Position numbers and translations under genes: made by a program
Shown: positions 6,207-6,965 of the stretch, piece by piece
Position numbering within the stretch: the stretch's first letter is position 1
How the letters are laid out: each line of letters opens with the position of its first letter
Assembly (NCBI GenBank): GCA_031258755.1
Contig: JAIRMK010000116.1
Location: 1 to 6,965, forward strand
Source of the DNA: Prevotellaceae bacterium
GTDB taxonomy: Bacteria > Bacteroidota > Bacteroidia > Bacteroidales > UBA932
DNA: 6,965 nt
Direction of reading: 5' to 3'
Notes under the pieces: generated by a model
Databases searched by the model: none
What the model was told of the DNA's origin: nothing
Seen by the model: the letters and a program-made list of their open reading frames with translations, nothing else

Positions 6207-6869
6207 TAGATGATCTAGTCCGAGCAGGAAGAATAGCGGCACGGAGGCGAAAGCCAGCGCAATGATGGTGGCGTAAATCAAGGCAATTCCTTTCAGGCGT
6301 TTCAGCCATTTTGAATTGTTGAGGCCTGCGGTTTGCAGGGCGCTCCAAAAGCCATGACGCAGGTGAAACCATAAGGCGCCTATCCAAATCAGGTAAATAG
6401 CGACGTAGAGCGGCTGACGGAATAACCCGGCCACCAAGCTGTAAGGGTCGTCCGACGCATGGCCGCCGATGAAGTGTTGCAGTTGCATTTTAGCCCAAAA
6501 GTGATAAAGGTGCAAGGCGAGAAAGCCCACCACAATAAGCCCCAGCACGAACATGTTCTGCGCCGCCCACGACGACGCTTTTGTTTTGGTGCCTACGGCA
6601 TAGGTTTGCGCACCGCGTGCTTTGAGGTTGCGGTAAGTTAGCCACGTGGCATATAGAATATGAATCATAAAACCGAACGCCAGCACCGGCACCATCACTT
6701 GAATAACCGGGTTGGTATCCATGAAATGACACACGTCATTGTAAATTTCGCGGCCAAACAACGCCAACACATTAGCTACGGCATGAATAATTAGAAATAT
6801 CATCAAAAACATGCCGCTAAGGCTCATCACCAATTTTTTACCAATCGAAGAAGAAAAAATATGTTCCAT
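6204..6869 (-). CDS. sdhC: Succinate dehydrogenase/fumarate reductase cytochrome b subunit
   Basis: This is the membrane anchor of respiratory complex II or fumarate reductase, exchanging electrons between the quinone pool and the SdhAB/FrdAB catalytic subunits. The 221-aa sequence has five hydrophobic segments (about 12-38, 56-78, 106-126, 150-172, 190-216). This is the topology of the di-heme b558-type single-subunit anchors of Bacillus SdhC and Wolinella FrdC. Candidate axial heme ligands, one per core helix, are His29, His70, His120 (or His123) and His169 (or His172), close in spacing to the Bacillus set. The N-terminus (MEHIFSSSIGKKLVMSLSGMFL) is typical of Bacteroidota members, which are often named FrdC. 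The ATG at 6869 lies 22 nt after a -7-like element. The usual partners sdhA and sdhB do not follow. Downstream is a repeat block and then a convergent gene. The TAG stop is followed in frame by TGA, inside the palindrome. Confidence 0.92.
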   Translation of the reverse strand: MEHIFSSSIGKKLVMSLSGMFLMIFLIIHAVANVLALFGREIYNDVCHFMDTNPVIQVMVPVLAFGFMIHILYATWLTYRNLKARGAQTYAVGTKTKASSWAAQNMFVLGLIVVGFLALHLYHFWAKMQLQHFIGGHASDDPYSLVAGLFRQPLYVAIYLIWIGALWFHLRHGFWSALQTAGLNNSKWLKRLKGIALIYATIIALAFASVPLFFLLGLDHL

Positions 6870-6891
6870 AAATTAATCGCTGTTTAAACTG

Positions 6892-6899
6892 CAAAAGTA
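6892..6899 (-). promoter_or_regulatory. Candidate -7 element for sdhC
   Basis: The minus strand reads TACTTTTGCAG here, fitting the Bacteroidota -7 box TAnnTTTG, in an AT-rich gap 22 nt before the sdhC ATG. A convincing TTTG at -33 is not present; only T-rich sequence is found there. The call rests on motif, position and the apparent terminator of an upstream gene just behind it. Confidence 0.5.
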
Positions 6900-6917
6900 A
6901 TACAAAAATTAAAAAGT

Positions 6918-6945
6918 AAAAAACTATTCCCATTCAAAAGAATAG
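6918..6945 (-). terminator. Possible intrinsic terminator of upstream minus-strand gene
   Basis: On the minus strand CTATTC and GAATAG form a 6-bp stem around a 10-nt loop, followed directly by six T residues (6923-6918). The stem is short and AT-rich, so it would be a weak terminator. It overlaps the stop codon of the putative partial gene at the window edge, and the shift to AT-rich sequence there fits a gene end. Confidence 0.4.
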
Positions 6946-6965
6946 AGAATGGCCTCGAGTTGCCT
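6924..6965 (-). CDS. Possible 3' end of an unidentified gene (partial)
   Basis: Reading the minus strand in from the right edge gives 13 codons, RQLEAILYSFEWE, then TAG at 6926-6924. The composition looks protein-like, and the sequence turns sharply AT-rich right after the stop, with a hairpin and T-run. The fragment is too short to identify. It would be the upstream neighbour of sdhC in the same orientation, but sdhC appears to have its own promoter. A plus-strand ATG at 6949 (MASSC...) is the alternative reading. Confidence 0.4.
   Translation of the reverse strand, partial: RQLEAILYSFEWE

Overview
The window looks like ordinary chromosomal DNA from a Bacteroidota (probably Bacteroidales) genome. 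This rests on three things: promoter elements of the TAnnTTTG type, no obvious Shine-Dalgarno sequences, and gene families typical of the phylum. These families are a ~440-aa MiaB, a LEA-type lipoprotein, a SPOR protein, a ~626-aa PurF relative and a five-helix cytochrome b558-type SdhC/FrdC. No mobility gene, RNA gene or CRISPR array was seen.

Layout. (i) Positions 1-2897, minus strand: a compact cluster transcribed right to left. It holds miaB (tRNA methylthiotransferase), a TrmH/SpoU-family RNA 2'-O-methyltransferase, and aroE (shikimate dehydrogenase, running off the left edge). Two of the three are RNA-modification enzymes. (ii) Positions 2898-3001: a divergent promoter region of about 100 bp. 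(iii) Positions 3002-5801, plus strand: a lipoprotein with a probable LEA-type domain, a secreted SPOR-domain protein and a large PurF-like amidophosphoribosyltransferase homologue. Both junctions are ATGA stop/start overlaps, so the three are very probably one translationally coupled operon. (iv) Positions 5802-6203: a convergent intergenic region of about 400 bp built almost entirely of repeats. (v) Positions 6204-6869, minus strand: the succinate dehydrogenase/fumarate reductase cytochrome b subunit, without the flavoprotein and iron-sulfur genes downstream. (vi) Positions 6870-6965: a promoter for that gene and what looks like the last 13 codons and terminator of another minus-strand gene.

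The most unusual part is the convergent intergenic region. A heptamer array (GTTAATG/ATTAATG) starts on the PurF-like gene's stop codon. A pyrimidine-rich tract follows, then five tandem ~43-bp units each containing a GGGG-loop hairpin. Last comes a 58-nt palindrome that reaches into the sdhC stop codon. Both flanking genes run into the same TGATTAGTG motif, so a 14-bp inverted repeat brackets the block and supplies or adjoins the stop codons on both sides. This could be a structured repeat element at a rearrangement junction that left sdhC separated from sdhAB.

The PurF-like protein is the other point of interest. It keeps the catalytic cysteine and the PRPP-binding loop. It appears to have lost the HNG oxyanion motif, the usual basic flexible loop and the 4Fe-4S cysteines of classical PurF, and it sits with two envelope proteins rather than purine genes.
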